Origin: Trogon surrucura
Taxonomy: Eukaryota; Chordata; Aves; Trogoniformes; Trogonidae
Direction: 5' to 3'
Assembly (NCBI GenBank): GCA_020746105.1
Contig: CM036617.1
Location: 171,272,412-171,336,411 of the forward strand
DNA: 64,000 nt
Numbering within the stretch: the first letter of the stretch is position 1; each line of letters opens with the position of its first letter. Position numbers and translations under genes: made by a program. The notes under the pieces were generated by a model. That model saw only the letters and a program-made list of their open reading frames with translations. It was not told the origin of the DNA and searched no databases. Shown here piece by piece: positions 24,651 to 37,150 of this stretch.

Positions 24651-27600
24651 GTCATCGCTGGCACGAGAGAAGTACGGGCCACGTGGTTGCTCGGCTAATC
24701 ATAAATGATCATTTTGCTGAATTTTAAATGAAAAACGGGTTTCCGAAAGGTAGAGAAGATGCGCTTTAGCATTCTCTCCTGGGCGTCTGTGGAAACTCGG
24801 GGTGAGTGTGGGCATAGCGCCCATTGCCGCTCTTTGCTGAGAAGAGGATGTAATGCTCAAAACCAAGAGGCCATCTAACCCTCCATTTACACTGCTTTTA
24901 TCTCAAAGTAGCTTTACAGCGGGAATAAGTGGAACGGCAAAATCTAGAAGAAAAGTAACCCCTGTATGAATAAGTCAACTACATTTTCAAGTAGGAAGTG
25001 CGACGTAGTTAGCATATTTTTATTATCTTTATTATTGTACGCAAAAGCAGCTGTTGTGCAAGAGCTGATGGTGCTCTGGTCAGCGAAAATGCTTGACCAT
25101 CCTGCAGCAATCAGCATCTAGGACAAATATTACCATGAAATTCAGAGCCCTCCACAACTCGTGCTTATCTCTTGTACAGTGACTCAAAAATGTGTCATTA
25201 ATCTGCAATATGCAGCAGAGGATGTGGAACAGAATCGTTGCGCAATTATTCTTCTGCCAGATGCAAAGAGATGCTCGATGTACTAACACTGCCTGCAGCT
25301 CCCCATGCAGGACTGAACTTCTAGTCAACACGTAAGTGAAGTAAATCTTCACTCCAACATCACTAAAATACATTGTGTACAGTAATGCAGTTTAAACAGC
25401 TTTGCCAAGGGGGCTCAGTGTGTCGTGCTGGAGTGCATTATACACTGCCTGGTCTTCTAGTTGCTTTTCAGTGCAAATATAAAGCTCTTCATGATCTGCA
25501 TCTCACTCACAACCCACGAGGCTGACTGGGTGAGCACACCAACCTCCCATCTGCAAGACATCTTCCAATTCTGCAGTCTCTTCCATGCTTGTATCACTTT
25601 CCTGTTTCTGTTCTTGCTTCCCTCTTCCCAGGGAAGCAGTAGTTCACACCAGAGCTTCATCTTGCAACCTTTAGTTTTGCACCCACTTCTGAGAGCCGAG
25701 GAAGCAGGTTTGCACTGGGTATTATTGCTCATGAGCAGCCCAGTTTTTGAAGTGACCAACCATTCTCGATTGCTTTCAAAGCCTTTGAAGAAAACAGGAG
25801 CACCTGTCTTCAACCTGTTCTTCCAGAGATACCCATTAGGATACCAGAAGAGTTGATCTTCTACTGATGTTATGGAAATAGAAAGGGAAGCTGCAGGTTT
25901 AATTTGTAATGCTGCAGAGTATAATATTTGTTATTAGTACAGCAGACCAGAAAACTGTAATCAGTTCATGATTGAACTGATTCCAACAGGAACTAATGTT
26001 TATGTTGGGACTAGATGGTCTTCAGAGATCCCTTCCAAAGCAACTATTCTATGACACTTTTATAGAAACTAAGCAGACAATGGAAAAATGTCTTGCTGCA
26101 TTTTCTTGGCTGTCAGTTCCATAGCTGTTGGTTTTGTCCTGTCTTTATCCACACCAGGACTTGGTTCTACACATACAATTTAAAGAGCTGTCCTTTAGAT
26201 CTTCAGTGGTGTGAAGTAGAACACATCCTTAATTATCTTACCATTGCTTTCCCACTATGGTTCTTCTGCCTACTTCCCTCCTCCTTATTTATCATCTGCA
26301 TACTAAATACCTCTACAGAGAATCTGACAAAATATTACTTGGTAAATGAAATTTACTTTTTATGTTTAATTTATTTAGCTTAACTTTGGTACTTTCCCCA
26401 TTTTAAAGCTCCAAGCCCAATTAAGTTTTGTTTTACTTTGTTTATTTAATGCATGTGGTTTCCTCAGTTTGATTCTGAAATGTTTTTTCTCAAAGCGTAA
26501 ATAACCTTTTGTTTATGAAGTGATAATAGGTAGCATTAACGTTAACATACATTTTATCCTCAGTGTAATACTTGAAATAAATGCTTTTCTCGTTATATAG
26601 TTAAGTCAGTTTTGTACTGTAGCTAGATGTTGACAAAATAAAAAGGAAATACTGGGCAGTTTTTCAAAAGGCTTTGCTGAGAAGGATTCCCTTCCTGGCA
26701 AAGTAAGGACATTTGAATACTGAAACTGAGTTTGCAGATTTGAATTTTAGTTCTGCTTTTCAGTTTTGTTTCTATTCATTGTTTAATCTAAAATTTATTG
26801 ACCTCGTCTAATTTTCTTTTTTTTTTTATGGTCTTCACGGTGAGGAAATGGCAGATTCAAGAACAGGCCAGGCACTTTGGTGACCCTTGAGAGGAAATCC
26901 CAGTCACTATCTTGAAAAAAGAGCAATTAACTGTGAAAGGTCCGTAAATAATGCAATCGAAGGTAGAGGACATTGACCTGAATTCATGAATGTACTAGTC
27001 ACGTATTTGTCTATATTAAAATACTCACAGGTACTGTATTGTGGGAGGGAGAGGAAAAGAAGGAAAGAAAGGAGCAAAGAAGAAACAAGGGAAATAAGAA
27101 GGTTTTAATTGCATCTTATTGTAAATGCTATAATATTTTGGATAAGAAATTAGGAAACCATGATTAAGTATGTAAACCACTTTTTTTTTCCAATCACATT
27201 GTTTTTGTTCTTTCCAAGTGTGGTATTTTTGAGATACACTACCTGTGTTACAGAAAAAGAACTGAGGGATATTCACAAAGGAAAAGTATAGTTTGCTCTT
27301 CTCTGCGTTGAAAAATATTCATAATGTAAACTCAAATGACACTGAGAAGGTTGATTTTGTATTAGAAACACAAGCAGGAAACCTGGGCTCTAGATGATCT
27401 GTACCACAATGTTCCTATATAACGCTGAACAAGACAAATCCCTTTTTGAGCCCCTTGTTTGTCTCCCGTGTTTATGAAAGAAATAAAATCACTTACTTTT
27501 CAAGGAAGCTCTGGGAATCCACACCAGTGAAGGCATTATATGCATGGGAAATAAAATTACAGGATTACAGGAAGACACACATGCCATACAGGTAATGTCA

Positions 27601-28267
27601 TTACTGAAAATAATAGTTTTTTATCCTCAGCTTATCTTAACTTTCAGAGCTGATACATATCAACAGCCCTGCTTTACCTAGGATGTATTTCCTTTTTACT
27701 GGATTTATTATAAAAGTTTGCACCATGGCATCCAGCAAAATAATGTCTCCATGAATTAACTAAGCAGAATGAGAGTTGAACAATACCAATCCCCTTTTTT
27801 TCCCCTTCACAACTGGTGGGGTTCCTGGGCAATGCTGTCTGGCTTGTACCACCACACTGAAGCAGAATGATGTGACTGGGTGGTACCGGCCAAAGCATGG
27901 TAATATACCTGAAGCTGATGTTTGCTGTTATGCTTACATCCACCGTTTGGATGCACACGAAGAATACCCAGCACAGAAGGACTTCCGGACAGAGAGCTTT
28001 GCTTATAGTCACGTGAGGATAGATTTAGCCTATTGGTGTCTCTTGCCAACACCCAAGGCAATGGCAGAATAAGGAAGGCACAAAGGTGTCTCAGGATCAT
28101 GGTAGGTCCCTCCATCCTCTGTAGGTATGCACAATGTTTCATTTTTCTGGTGCTGCCAGTCTATGAAGGCAAAAAAAACCCAGCTGCAATAAAAGGTGCC
28201 AGGGCTTGAGCAAAAGAAAGGCTTTGTAGCTGTGACAAGTGAGAAAGCAGAGAGACTGTGAAGATAG
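24651..28267. other. Region immediately upstream of PLXNC1; no gene recognised
   Basis: This is AT-rich DNA with a short CR1 tail at 26.0 kb. A cluster of overlapping short ORFs at 27674-28142 on both strands has no recognised similarity. No splice-supported exon was found. Confidence 0.6.
26003..26055 (+). mobile_element. Short CR1 LINE 3' tail fragment
   Basis: The segment ttgggactagatggtcttca, then agatcccttccaaag and attctatgaca, matches the last 50 or so bases of CR1. It is a very short truncated insertion or an old remnant. Confidence 0.75.
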
Positions 28268-28408
28268 TGCTGGGGCTCTGAGCAACCTGATCTAGATAAA
28301 GGTGTCTCTGCTCACTGCGGGGGAGTTGGACTAGATGATCTTTAAAGGTCTCTTCCAATCCAAAGCATTCTATGATTCTGTGATTCTGTGATTCTGTGAT
28401 TCTGTGAT
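28268..28408 (+). mobile_element. CR1 LINE 3' fragment with (ATTCTGTG)n tail
   Basis: The sequence gctctgagcaacctgatcta, then gttggactagatgatcttta, leads into a tail of about five ATTCTRTG units ending at 28408. The intact tail array suggests a relatively young insertion compared with the other fragments. Confidence 0.93.
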
Positions 28409-31400
28409 TACTGAGGCAAAGAGTCTGAGCCATGGGAAGATGAGAAAGGATGTGAGACAGGTGAGGGGAAGGGAACAAGATCTTTTCAGATAAGAATGAG
28501 GCGAGTGGAGGTCAATCTAGAGAGAAGGCTGGTAACAACCAATGAGGACTGTGCTGCCATAGGGGATCCATGTAGGTGGTGTCAGCTGTAGCCGCCGGTG
28601 ATATGTCCATGGGCTACAAGGAAAATGTTGCTTTGCTGGAGTCCCACTAGCGTTTCTGAGCCATTTTCCCAGGGAGATGCTACCTTCTGAAGAAACACTG
28701 GAACTACATACACGTAATGCCTGGACACCTCTGACCTAACAGAGTGTTCTGGATGCTGGTTAATGCTTCCCTTCATGGGACCTTCATGGGAATTTAAGAG
28801 AGTTCTGACTCTTTTAACATGGTCCTAGAAAGTATTTTTAGCAGTGAGTACAAGGAATGTACAAATCAACTTCTTGACTTTACGGTGGGGGTGTGTGACA
28901 CAGAAACCTGCAGAAATTTACGACTCGGAAGGCTACTTCCAGTGCTTCATTATAACTTATGTCAAACCGGCCGGGAAGCATGGTGCATGGTGCTATTCAA
29001 TGATTTTAACAGTGACCCAAGTTCTTGATCTGGCTGTGTCTTTAGTCGGTGATAATAACTGCACAGTGGTGGGACCTAAGATCTAGAGTGGGTTATGAAG
29101 CAAGAATGATTTTGATCAAATGAGAAAAGGGCAAATGCTGTATAACTTGGCCTTTCCTGTGTGTGCCAATGTAGAAACCAGAAACTTCCTTGTCAAGTCA
29201 GTTCCTCAGTATTAGACAAACATGCTTTGAGTAAAACAAGGACAAATCTGGTGCACCTGTGCCACTAGAAAAGGAAAATTATTAAGAACCTGCCCTAAAC
29301 TCCTCCTCATTTTCCTCCTTTGCATCTTTATATCTGCAGAGGAGATACTTGTCCAAGTGCCTGCTAAACCATTTCAAACAAAGTCTGCTGGGTCAGCATG
29401 TTTGCTGTTTAAGGTCTCTAAGCCAGCCCATCTGATTCGAATGAGACAGCTGTAGGAGAGCTTGTGCAGATTTTTACTGTGGGCAGATCTGAAGGGATGA
29501 TAAATTCGGGTGGAGGGTTGTGGCGGTAAACAGCTGGGTATGGGCCAAGAGGTGTTAAAGGAAGTGGTGGCTGACCCCCGGAGAGTCTGGGTATATCTCT
29601 GTTAGTGTCCTGTTGATGCAAACTGAAGCTGAGATGTGTAGATCCCTTTCACAGATTCCTTGAGTGTTTCTTAATTTACCTTTTTATTAAAGGCTCATCA
29701 ACTGTAATTAAAAACACTGCAGTTCTGTCTTCCATCAAGAAAATCCTTTGCAGAGTGACTGTCTGCCTAAGTCCTTAATATTTTCTCACCTCTGGCACCC
29801 TTCCCTCATTCAGTTTTGTCCTCACCCTATTTGTTTCTAAGAAACATAACGGATGTAATGGATTTACCAACAATCCTTAATAGATAGGTTTAGCAACAGC
29901 TTTTTTAAAATAAAGCTTTTTGCACCTGGATTCAAGAAATTTTCACTCAGTGGAATTTGAAAAGGCTGTGTCATTCCATTAATAAGAACCTTCAAGTCAT
30001 AGAAAAGCCTTAAAATGCATGTTGAAATTTGTTCATCAAATTTGTTTCAAATTAAGCTTGGAATACTCACACAGAATTGAAAAAAAGAAGTTCTCAAAAT
30101 CGAGGGATACAATGCTGTAATCATCCTCAGGGACAAGCAAAATGAATGGCTGCTTTAAAGAACAGTCATCTCAACTTAAATTACAAACCTGGTGCAAGAA
30201 CCATTTTAGTATGGTCACATATTGATGTGCTCCAAGATTAGAATAGGTTCTGAATGGATCAGGTATTATTTATTTCCACTATTCTTTTTCTCTGATTTCC
30301 CAAAATGCTACTAGTTCTGTGCAATCCCACTCCAGATTTCTGTAAACACACTCATTTTTATTTATAACACTGGCTTTTGTTTGTGGTTATCAGTCTGATC
30401 ACAGCTGGAGTTTCATAATCTGACACAAAGATATCATTGGGAATTGAGTCAGATTACAGATACGTGCCTCTCAGTGGATAGATAGGACTGTTTGTTAACT
30501 TTAAGAAAAAAAATGCTAAAGGCTATTATACACAAAGTAACGAGACTTAGTTATACTTCGTTTCCAAAGAATACAAATATCTTTCCATTAATCCAGAAAG
30601 TCATTTACAATACATTTACAAGTGTTTCTTTTGTGTTCCTCTAGACCCACTTACATCAGGTGGATCTAAACTCAGATAATATTCCAAGACCACCTTTCGG
30701 CACTGTAACACTGACGTTGCATCCTTTACTTTCCCGTTTGTGAACTAAAACATAACAGCATACCCAACCTGCTTTGCCAAGGCAGTTTGGGAAAAGGATG
30801 CTCTATGACCTCTCATGTGCCAGAAATTAAAATTCCTTCCGTGCGCCTTTCCTCCTTCAGCCTGGGAGTCCTGCCATCCTACAGTCCTGCCATCCTAGAG
30901 CCCAGATACTAACTGTGGGAGACATCCCATCTGAAACACCGATCGTAGTCTCCAGTCATTACCGAGTGTACAGGCCTCCACATACCCAGTTGAACCAATT
31001 AAAATACTTACCTACATTAAAGAAAAGGAAAAATACATCTGCAGAAGACCATCTTGGATTTCTCTTTTTTGTAGGAAAAGATGTAAACAACAACACACTG
31101 GTACTAGATAGGCTAATACAGAGAGATGCAATTAATATTGGTTTGGGAATAGAGAAAAAAAATGTTTTTTCAAATGAGTATTCATTTAAGGGACTGTGTA
31201 ACTAAGCACCTATTTATGTATATATCTAATTCTCCTTGCATACTGACCTCTAGTATTTGAAATACTGTTGGTGAGAGAAAGAAAAATAACTGTATTGTTT
31301 CCCAAAGTTAAAGATCTATGCAATTATGCTGTGAAATGAATGGCTTATCAGGAAAAATAATAGCTTTGCAATTAGCCAAGCAGAGGAGATGTTAACTCCA

Positions 31401-32464
31401 CTCAGGGGGTGACCTGAAAACTATTCTGATGTTCAGACCAGACTTGATCTTTCACTGCTGGTGCTTGACCTTCCCTCCCTGACTCCATGGCTGGTTTCCA
31501 CAAGCAAGCCTTCAAGGAAAGCTAAAGGCTGACCCAAGTTTAACTCCTTATTCTGAGAAATGAGGAATTGTTTTTCATGTATCTTAGTCTCATTTCCTGC
31601 TTTTTGTTTGCACTGAAGAAACTTTTGCATGGGAACAGGAGGTTACAGGCAGACAAGCTACCCCAGTGCTGGCTGGCCGCGATTTGCTGGCTGATATTTT
31701 TGGTTTTCTACAGTTATCTGAGAGGAATCAAAAAGAGAACAGAGTGAGAGATGAGCTTGGCACATAAAACCCCACCCAATTTCTATAGAGAATATTTTTC
31801 AAACTTGTCTGGATGTGAACAATCTTTTAATGAGCATTTGTTTTTTTTAAAAAAATCCCAGCATTAATGGCACAAAAGCAGTATTTAGTTTACTTTTTCA
31901 TTGGTTTTGATGAAAGTCCGATTAATTAAGGATGTCAAATTAATTAAGCTAATGAAATTAACCAAGAGAACTTTCAGATTTATGTCCAGAGGCTACAAAG
32001 ACAGTTTTTGCCAAATAATCTCCTATGCGTTCCTGCTCTGAGCTGATAGAAAGACTCAAGATATACACTACCTTTGCCACCAGAGAGCAGTGGAAGTATT
32101 TTAATTACAACAATAATTGTTTTTAATCAGTGACGTGCACTAAAGGAAAGAACTTGCCTTTCCTTGAATATTGTTGAATAGTGGTGTCTCTGAAGGAAAC
32201 ATGGACAAATGCCTTAATTTTATATGAATTTGCTTGAAATTGTTTCTTTTTTTCCTAACATTTCCCATCACTATGTTCATTCCGAGAATGCTCTGATTGA
32301 ATTGTTGTTGTCTCTGATGATTCAGCAACAAATTTGCCCAGATGAGCTTGTTAGTTGATGTTGTACCCGCAGTGCATCAATCTGGAATGTCATTTGGAAA
32401 GCCTGTCTCCAGTCTTCTCAGTGTTGCCACTTTTGCAATGAACATGCAGATTGCTTTGCTTTCA
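28409..32464. other. Intergenic, nothing recognised
   Basis: This is AT-rich sequence. Short ORFs (for example minus 29418-29621, proline-rich) show no family features. Near 30870-30898 the unit agtcctgccatccta occurs twice in tandem. Confidence 0.6.
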
Positions 32465-32820
32465 TTTTTTCTTTTTTCTTTTTTCTTTTTTCTTCTTTTT
32501 TTTCTTTTCTCTTTTTTCTTTTTTCTCTCCTTCCTTCCTTCCTTCCTTCCTTCCTTCCTTCCTTCCTTCCTTCCTTCCTTCCTTCCTTCCTTCCTTCCTT
32601 CCTTCCTTCCCTCCTTCCCTCCTTCCCTCCTTCCCTCCTTCTTTCTTCCTTCCTTTCTTATTTTCTCTCTCTCTCTCTCATTCTCACGTTCTCTCTCACT
32701 TTCTTGCTTTCTCCCTCTCTTTCCCTCTCTGTCTCCCCCCTCTCCCGTTTCCCTCTCTCTCTTTCTCTCTTTCTCTCCCACTTGCTTCCTCTATTTCTCC
32801 TCTTTATTTCTCCCTTTTTG
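32465..32820. repeat. Homopyrimidine microsatellite complex: (TTTTTC)n, (TTCC)n, (TC)n
   Basis: Bases 32465-32659 are pure C/T on the plus strand (195 nt), with a roughly 110-nt TTCC array from about 32529, then ctcc/cttc variants. Further CT-rich DNA continues to about 32820. The ORFs that cross it (poly Pro-Ser-Phe or Lys-Glu-Gly-Arg) are low-complexity artefacts. Confidence 0.95.
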
Positions 32821-32994
32821 ATCACTTCATATTTTAGGCATGTTTGTCTTCACGTTTCTAAAAATGCTGCATGCTTCTTGCAGATTTCCTCTCTTGTCAG
32901 AGCTTTTTACAACCCATCAGATGACCATGTTCCCACAGATCCTCCCTCTATTCCTCTCCTTTCAGTCTGGAATGTTGTCCAGTGCCACATCTGG

Positions 32995-32999
32995 GCAAC
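32995..32999. repeat. Target-site duplication, left copy (gcaac)
   Basis: This is the five-base direct repeat immediately before the solo LTR, identical to the copy at 33536-33540. Confidence 0.88.
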
Positions 33000-33535
33000 C
33001 GTCTTGGCTTCAGCCGGGACAGAGTTAATTTTCTTCCTAGTAACTGGCACTGTGGTGTATTTTGGATTTAGGGTGAGAATAATGCTGATAACACACTGAT
33101 GTTGTAGTTGCAGAGCAGTGCTTACACTAAGTCAAGGACTTCTCAGCTTCCCACACAGCCTGGCCAGCAAGGAGGCTGGGGGTGCACAAGAAGCTGGGAG
33201 GGGACCCAGCCAGGACAACTGACCCCAACTGGCCAAAGGGATATCCCACCAGAACCCGTCGTGCTGAACAGGAGACCTGGGGGGAGTTGGCTGGGGGGCG
33301 GCGGGCCGCAGCTTGGGGACTCGTGGGTATCAGTGAGCAATTGCATTGTGCATCACTTGTTTTGTATTTTCTCTTATTGCTATTATTCATTTCCCTTCCT
33401 TTTCTGCTCTATTAAACTGTCTTTATCTCAACCCATGAGTTTTGCCTTGTTTTCCTATTCTCTCCCCCATCCCACAGCGGGGAGCGAGCGAATGTCTCTG
33501 TGGTGTTTACCCGCCTGCCGGGTTAAGCCACAACA
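33000..33535 (+). mobile_element. Solo LTR of an avian endogenous retrovirus (ERVL-like), with 5-bp target-site duplication
   Basis: The 536-bp segment matches a common avian LTR type. It starts (t)gtcttggcttcagccggg, continues with gagttaattttcttcctagt and later gagcaattgcattgtgcatc, and has a polyadenylation signal ATTAAA at 33411-33416, ending ttaagccacaaca. It is flanked on both sides by gcaac (32995-32999 and 33536-33540), a perfect 5-bp target-site duplication that fixes both ends. The expected terminal TG is CG here, a single substitution. There is no internal gag, pol or env sequence next to it, so the provirus was deleted by LTR-LTR recombination. No viral coding capacity remains. 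Confidence 0.93.
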
Positions 33536-33540
33536 GCAAC
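33536..33540. repeat. Target-site duplication, right copy (gcaac)
   Basis: This is the five-base direct repeat immediately after the solo LTR, identical to the copy at 32995-32999. Confidence 0.88.
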
Positions 33541-36131
33541 AAACATGTGCTGCGTGGCCTATTTGCCCTCTCTCTTGAATGAAATCCACGTTGTGAGTAT
33601 GAAGCCAGAGAATTCTGGATCATCAGAGGAAAACAGGGATGATGGATCCTATACCTGAATGAAGGTTGGTGAAGTAAGAAACCTTGATGTGTATGAGATC
33701 GGTCAGCTTCCCCATTCCAAATGCCATTGAACTTGTTTACTATCTGCAGAAATATCTCGCTTCTTTTCTCTCTTGTTCTAAATGCCTGTGGTTTTTCTTG
33801 TAATTTACAAATCTATCTGGCATCCTTTTTGTTCCCTATATCCTCTAACTTCAGTAATTCACCAAATAATCTGCAAGATCTCCTATCTAAATAACCCTCT
33901 GGGTATTATAATGTCACCACTTATATGAAATTAAATGTTTACTTTACAGCCTGAGGCTGAAATAGAGCTTAATTTACTGAAGCATACCATGTTTTAAAAC
34001 CTTCCATGACTTAATCTACATGAAAGGACACCAGATGCACTTTTTTTTGTGTGTGTGAACACTATATTGCTTTTAATATTCTAGGTGAAGTATAACAGAA
34101 GCAGTCCTCAGCTGGTATAAAATGTCACAAGTCTGCTGTGATCAATGAAGCAACAGCAGTTTGTCCCAAAGGAGGATATGAAACAGAAGAGAATATTTAG
34201 TCTGAATTAAAAGAAAAAAAAAGCTATAATTTCTTAGTCTGAAAAATCAATGCCTGAAAGATTATGGTGTTATCTGTATGTCCATATTCTCTATATACTT
34301 ACCATTTATCTCATAATCTCTGTATTTGTTAATTCACCAAATAATCTACTGTGAAACCTTTCAGTGAAATAATCCTCCATATAACATGGCTGTAAGCCAA
34401 AAATATACATTCAAAAATGCCACTCTGTGATAATGACCCAGAAGAATGAGCTCCTCCTGATCCAAAATTTACCCTAGTGAGAACTAGTTTTCTGCCTGAG
34501 CACTTCTGTTAAGTATTTCTGAGAACATTCAATAGGTACAAAAAGCCTTTGACTCATTGTTTTTTTTTTTTTTTTAAAAAAAAGGCACATGAATAGCCAT
34601 GTATGCAGTTAGGCCTGGATTCAAAAAGACAGTTCAAGAATTATGCCCGTTGCAGAAGTATGGGGAGGCCCGACAGTGGCTCAAAGAGTAAAACAAGAAG
34701 CTTGCTTTTTACCCAGGGAGTAGCTGCACGAAATACAATCTTTGCAGGACTGCTCTGAATTAACATATTTTGCCAGCCCAGGCATTTCTTCCTTTAGAAG
34801 AGTAACAGTAAATAAAGTCTCTCCCTTTTCAAGGTATTTAAAGTCTCTTAATCTGGGCTAGGGAAAATAACTTACCAAAAACTGACGCATAGACAACACA
34901 AAAAGTCAATGTTTAACATCGCTGTTCAAAAGTCTCCTGGGGTCATTGCTTGCAAAAAGTGTTTTGCTCCCACCGGTCTTGGAGGACAGGATTATAATTC
35001 AAAATGATCTTTACAAATTAGAGAAGTAGCCTGGAGGGAAAATAGAATGAAATTCAGTAGAGGAAAAGAAAAATCCATATAATTTTTTTGGCTGTAAAAT
35101 CCATGATTAGAAAGATGATGCAAGTTTCTTGCAAGTAGAAGGGTCCACATGCAACTGAAACAGCCAGGGTCACAGGCACAAGGTTGGGAGAAGCAAAGTA
35201 ACCCCACAGCTTCACAGAAAAGGATCCATGGGGTATCTTATCAAAGGCTGGCATATGAGTCAACAGCATCATGCTTTTGTGCGAAGTCACTAGGAGATGA
35301 AACTTCTGTATAAGCAGAAATGTTGTCTGCAAGAGTATGAAGCAATCCTTCTGCTCTGCTCAGCAGCAGCCAGGCTGCAGATGATGTGTGTTGCCTCTGG
35401 TTTTGGGCATCACCCTTTAACGAGGAGGAGAACTAGTGGAAAGCAACAAAAACCAGAATAGGCCTTTGAAGACAAAGCTGGATTAGTTAGAATTCTTTTG
35501 GATTTATTTTTCTCCAGAGGAAAAGAGAAAGGGTTGTGATGGTCCTCAACTATGCAAAAGGAAAGGAAACAGTTTGTTCCTCTTGTCTGTGGTTGATTGC
35601 ATGACAGGAAAACTACAGTAATAAAGTTCAAATTCGGCATTAGGAAACGTCAGGGAAGTGAAGTCTCAAAGGGCCAATTGGCTGGGCAGTATTTAAGAAC
35701 GTAAACCTCAGTCAGGAATGATAGGCAGGGTTGGTCTTACCTGGGCGGTTCCACAACATCTCACCAAATTTGTGACTGATGTTCTTATTCTGTTTTGCTG
35801 AAAATAACTATGCCTGGGCAGACAGGAATAATGAATAACTGGAAGATGTGTGTGTGCGTGTGTATAGGAATGACACCATCTATTGGGGAATGTGTTATGT
35901 ATTCATGTTTCGTATCTTCATCGCAAACTCAGGTAAATAACCTTATGAGAACAGGGTGGCATTTACTTCTATCTCTCATTCTCTATCAGCGCCCTCTGTC
36001 ATTCCTTCTCACCTTTCAGACTGGTTTGTTTTTTTTTTGATTGGAGGGGGCATGGAGAAAGGGGTTTTAGCTCTCTCATCCTATTGGAACACCCTGCATT
36101 TTACAGGGATTACGTAAAAGCTCCTCAAGTT
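33541..36131. other. Intergenic, one possible LINE remnant
   Basis: This is AT-rich DNA, apart from the weak LINE RT-like motif at 35186-35260. A short minus-strand segment ending at a CAG|GTAAGA donor near 35740 is exon-like but only 57 nt, and I do not call it. Confidence 0.6.
35186..35260 (-). mobile_element. Possible remnant of a LINE reverse-transcriptase ORF
   Basis: A minus-strand ORF includes PAFDKIPHGSFSVKLWGYF, which resembles the conserved LINE RT motif (S)KAFDxVPHxxLxxKLxxYG. The sequence on either side is not clearly LINE-like and no 3' terminus is visible, so this is a weak call based on one motif. Confidence 0.35.
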
Positions 36132-36430
36132 GTAGAATCATAGACTAGAATCACAGAATCATCAAGGTTGGAAAAGACTTCTAAGATCAAGTCCAGCCGT
36201 CAACTCAACACTTCCATGACCACTAAAGCATGTCCTGCAATGCCACGTCTACATGTTTTCTTGAGCAGCTCCAGGGATGGCGACCCCACCAATTCTCTGG
36301 GCAGCCCATTCCAGTGCTTCACCACTCTTTCAGTAAAGAATTTTTTCCTAATGCCCAATCTAAACCTCCTCTGGTGCAACGCGAGCCCATTCCCTCTCAT
36401 CCTATCTCTAGTTACTTGGGATGCTGACCT
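36132..36430 (-). mobile_element. CR1 LINE 3' fragment, minus strand
   Basis: On the plus strand it begins with tagaatcatagactagaatc, then cagaatcatcaaggttgg, and proceeds through ctctgggcagcccattccag to cattccctctcatcctatct. This is the reverse complement of the CR1 3' region (the RT C-terminal end and 3'UTR, tail at low coordinates). A minus-strand ORF here ([17 protein letters not shown]) is the CR1 ORF2 C-terminus, not a host gene. Confidence 0.92.
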
Positions 36431-36957
36431 CTCTGTTACCACTGTGAGAAAAGGGAAGGTCCCTCAGTGTGACAGCTGCAGAGGCCACTCAGCTTGAGCA
36501 AGGCAAAATAAGGTTAAGATTTTGCATGCAGAACATTTTCAAAGTATTGTCTGGAAAAACTAATGAGAAAATACCTCACTAATAGATATTTATTAAAGGC
36601 AGAAGTATTATCTCTAGTATGAAAGACAGCAATTACTGAAGCATGAGAAAGTGAGAAAGAGGGTTGGATCCTCTTTTAAGCACAATTTTAAATGCAACAT
36701 AAACTTTATGTCATGGGCTAACTGATACTTTTTGTATTGACTGCAACTAATTAGCAATTTTTTTTTTTGTGCATTTAATGGTTTTAAGACAGAATAAGAC
36801 TTTTCATTTCCTACAAAGAAGTATCACTGCTCTTGGAGCACTGGAGTTTTTGGTTCTTTCTGGTCTTTTCCTTTAGTTATGATTGTAATCAGTGTGGAAA
36901 GTTCCTTCATGTCAGTCAGAGATCTCTACAGACTGAAAATATCAGCCACAACTAGAA

Positions 36958-37150
36958 ATCGTAGAAAATAGGGCTGAACAGTATCTTAAGAGGTCCTCTA
37001 GTCCGTCTTCTCATAATAGAGGAACAGCTACAAGTAAATAATTCTCAAGAGATTTTTGCCTATTTGTAAGAGATTTCTCCTATTTGTAAGAGTCATCAGT
37101 GACAGAGAGTCCTCTGCCTCCAAAGATGAACTATTCTTGTGCTTCATTAA
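36958..37150 (-). mobile_element. Probable ancient CR1 fragment, minus strand, with internal 20-bp duplication
   Basis: The segment agaggtcctctagtccgtct and the later text about fixed spacing (gtcctctgcctccaaagatg, attcttgtgcttcattaacc) resemble an old CR1 3' region in reverse orientation, strongly diverged. It contains two tandem copies of agatttttgcctatttgtaa-like sequence (37050-37070 and 37071-37090). The call rests on pattern similarity only. Confidence 0.5.

Noticed and set aside
32342..33099. ORFs of 128-159 codons with Pro-Ser-Phe runs
   Set aside because: They translate the pyrimidine microsatellite.
36200..36442. 80-codon minus-strand ORF resembling a protein domain ([17 protein letters not shown])
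   Set aside because: It is the CR1 ORF2 C-terminus within the repeat at 36132-36430.
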